Below the pieces are notes generated by a model. It ran no database searches. It was given only the letters and a program-made list of their open reading frames with translations, and had not been told where the DNA came from. DNA of 9,390 nt from Kiritimatiellia bacterium (lineage in GTDB: Bacteria > Verrucomicrobiota > Kiritimatiellia > RFP12 > UBA3636): the NCBI GenBank assembly GCA_017413145.1, contig JAFPUX010000423.1:1-9390 (forward strand), given 5' to 3'. The position numbers and the translations under genes are program-made. Position 1 is the first letter of the stretch. Each line of letters starts with the position of its first letter. Shown here piece after piece: positions 7,641 to 9,390 of the stretch.

Positions 7641-9203
7641 TTCCGCCGGCAGTCCGAACCACTGCCGGAGCAGTCCGACCGCGACCGGGAGCGCCGCGGC
7701 CGAGCCGAAGCCGGCGTTCTCCACGACGACCGCCAGCGCGATCGTCGGCTTGTCCGCGGGCGCGAAGCAGAGGAACCACGCGTGGTCCTCGCCGTGCGGG
7801 TTCTGGGCCGTGCCGGTCTTGCCGCACACGTCCAGGCCCGGCAGGTCCGCCTTCTTCGCGGTGCCGGTCTGCACGGCGTGGCGCATCGCGCGCTTGACGC
7901 GCCGCGCCGCGGCCGCGGAGAACGGGCGGTCAAGCACTTCGGGTTCTTCGGCGAGCGCGAGGTGCGGGCGCATGAGCGTCCCGCCGTTCGCGATCGCCGC
8001 TCCCAGCATCGCCATGTTCGCAGGCGAGAGCGCGAGCGTGCCCTGGCCGATCGAACGTTGCGCCAGTTCCCGCTTCTCGGCGCGGCCGAGACGGGAGATA
8101 CTGCACGGCCGGACCGAAATCCGCTCGAGGCCGTTGGAGTAGACGACGATCCGGTCGTTGAAATGCATCTTGCGGACCATTTCGTTGAACGCTTCGGTGC
8201 CGGCGAGCACGCCGCCGTGCGCGAAATACGTGTTGGACGACTTCGCGAGCGCCGTGTCCAGGCCGATCGTTCCGAAGCCCGGCCACGCGAGGCCGCGGCG
8301 CAGGTAGCCGTAGTACTCGTGGTCGCGGATGGGGCCGCGCGCGCCGGGCGGCTGGTATCCCTCGGCCGGGCAGAAGATTTCCTGCTGGACGCCCGTCTGC
8401 ACCATGAGCGCGGCGATCGCGGTCTTGAAGGTCGAGCCGGGCGGGTAGGCGCCGTGCAGCGCGCGGTTCAGCATCGGCGAGCGCGGGTCGGCCATGAGGC
8501 GGCGGTCGAAGCCGTTCGGGTCGAACGACGGCGAGGAGAAGAGCAGCAGGATTTCGCCCGTGCGCGGGTCGATCGCGGCGGCCGCGCCCGGACGGCCGTC
8601 GAAGAGAGCGCGCGCCGCGGTCTGGAGCCCGGCGTCGACCGTGAGGACCACGTTGGTTCCGACGTGGCGGTCGCGCTGCATCGCGGTGCGGAGCGCGTCC
8701 TTGAAGTCCGTCGCCGTCTCGAGCTGCCGGTAGCCGGAAAGCTCCGCGTCGGCCGCGCCCTCGACGCCCGTGAGGCCGCCGCCGGGGAGTCGGTAGCCGA
8801 CGACGTGCGCGACGGCCTCTTCCCAGGGGTAGATCCGCGCGCCGGTCCCCTCCGGGTCGGTGTACGCGAGGACCTCGCCGTTGCGGTCGAGGATCGAGCC
8901 GCGGATGAGGTGGTTCGCGGCGTTGTCCTCGCGCGGGTTGAACCGCTCCGTGAACTGCACGAAGTCCGGCCGCGTGAAGCCGAAGAGCTGCCACGTGGAC
9001 TGGTAGGCCAGGACCGCGAGCGCCGCCCCGCAGAAGAGCAGCGGGAAGAGCATGAGCCGCGTCTTGTGCCCGACGCGGTAGGGCGCGAAGTGGAAGCAGA
9101 CGCGCAGCACCAGCAGCGGCACGAGCGCCAGCAGGATCCAGCGGAAGGCCGCCAGGACGCCGTCCAGGCCACCGGACGCGAGCCAGGCCGACAGTTCTTC
9201 CAT
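7638..9203 (-). CDS. Class B penicillin-binding protein (peptidoglycan transpeptidase), PbpA/MrdA-like
   Basis: 521-residue membrane-anchored DD-transpeptidase that should cross-link peptidoglycan outside the cytoplasmic membrane. All three active-site motifs are present: STFK with nucleophile Ser257, SSN (322-324) and KTG (462-464, in VCGKTGTAQ). The non-catalytic part has RGSILDRNGEVLA (101-113) and GVEGAADAELSG, both typical of class B PBPs. It is short and lacks the large pedestal of E. coli PBP2, so it is nearer to the roughly 500-residue PbpA type. Whether it acts in elongation or division is not decidable here. Unusually, two hydrophobic stretches precede the catalytic part (about residues 14-38 and 50-68) where one anchor is normal. 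The start ATG has AGGGA 9 nt upstream, overlapping the stop of the preceding gene 12 bp away, so the two are probably co-transcribed. Confidence 0.92.
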   Translation of the reverse strand: MEELSAWLASGGLDGVLAAFRWILLALVPLLVLRVCFHFAPYRVGHKTRLMLFPLLFCGAALAVLAYQSTWQLFGFTRPDFVQFTERFNPREDNAANHLIRGSILDRNGEVLAYTDPEGTGARIYPWEEAVAHVVGYRLPGGGLTGVEGAADAELSGYRQLETATDFKDALRTAMQRDRHVGTNVVLTVDAGLQTAARALFDGRPGAAAAIDPRTGEILLLFSSPSFDPNGFDRRLMADPRSPMLNRALHGAYPPGSTFKTAIAALMVQTGVQQEIFCPAEGYQPPGARGPIRDHEYYGYLRRGLAWPGFGTIGLDTALAKSSNTYFAHGGVLAGTEAFNEMVRKMHFNDRIVVYSNGLERISVRPCSISRLGRAEKRELAQRSIGQGTLALSPANMAMLGAAIANGGTLMRPHLALAEEPEVLDRPFSAAAARRVKRAMRHAVQTGTAKKADLPGLDVCGKTGTAQNPHGEDHAWFLCFAPADKPTIALAVVVENAGFGSAAALPVAVGLLRQWFGLPAE

Positions 9204-9215
9204 GGCTCCCGGTCC

Positions 9216-9390
9216 CTACGCGTGCGGGACGGCGTGGAGGCCGTCGGGGATGGCGCGGCGGTAGGTCTCCGCCTCTTCGAGGAGCGCGCGCAGCTGCCCC
9301 GGGTCGGCGGCCGGGTCGAGCGCGGCGCGGATGCGCGCGAGGGCGGCCGCGTAGGCGTCGAGCGCGGCGGGCAGCTCCGGCGAGGCGCGC
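9216..9390 (-). CDS. C-terminal end of an unidentified protein, 5' part outside window
   Basis: An open minus-strand frame enters at the right edge and ends at TAG (9216-9218), giving the last 57 complete residues. They read as two amphipathic Ala/Leu/Arg-rich helices (ELPAALDAYAAALARIRAAL, then GQLRALLEEAETYRRAIPDG) and a short tail ending AVPHA. The helix-acidic turn-helix-RR pattern resembles the C-terminus of prephenate dehydrogenase (TyrA). This is a weak resemblance in low-complexity sequence, and no catalytic motif is visible. It lies 12 bp upstream of the PBP gene in the same direction, so an operon is likely. Confidence 0.55.
   Translation of the reverse strand, partial: RASPELPAALDAYAAALARIRAALDPAADPGQLRALLEEAETYRRAIPDGLHAVPHA

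Overview
This is a very GC-rich window (about 70% by eye) from a Gram-negative bacterium that can live without oxygen. A Kdo-lipid A type acyltransferase implies an LPS-bearing outer membrane, and an oxygen-sensitive class III ribonucleotide reductase with its activase implies anaerobic growth. The phylum cannot be fixed from the sequence. A high-GC anaerobe of the Verrucomicrobiota or a related group would fit, but that is only an inference. The content is core housekeeping: I see no mobile element, CRISPR array, tRNA, rRNA or defence island.

Layout. The 3' two-thirds or so of clpB (disaggregase) enters from the left on the + strand. It converges on a minus-strand operon read right to left: nrdD (anaerobic ribonucleotide reductase), nrdG (its radical-SAM activase, overlapping nrdD by 20 bp) and an LpxL/HtrB-family acyltransferase that starts 3 bp after nrdG. 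The clpB and acyltransferase coding ends overlap tail to tail by 118 bp. A 652-bp divergent intergenic region then separates nrdD (-) from guaB (IMP dehydrogenase, +). guaB converges on a second minus-strand unit: a class B penicillin-binding protein preceded 12 bp upstream by the C-terminal end of another gene that runs off the right edge.

How the genes relate. nrdD/nrdG make deoxynucleotides and guaB makes the guanine nucleotide precursor, so the divergent region faces two nucleotide-metabolism units in opposite directions. The acyltransferase (lipid A) and the penicillin-binding protein (peptidoglycan) are envelope genes, and clpB is proteostasis. Apart from nrdD-nrdG, no shared pathway is evident.

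Most of the unexplained signal is non-coding. The nrdD-guaB region has two promoter-like elements that share TGTGGTA at the extended -10, a dyad over the nrdD -10, a perfect hairpin in a predicted leader of about 230 nt, and a GC-rich core dotted with A/T palindromes. Both convergent junctions hold a GC-rich dyad with no T-tract, and at the guaB/PBP junction the arms contain both stop codons. I found no convincing new multi-gene system.
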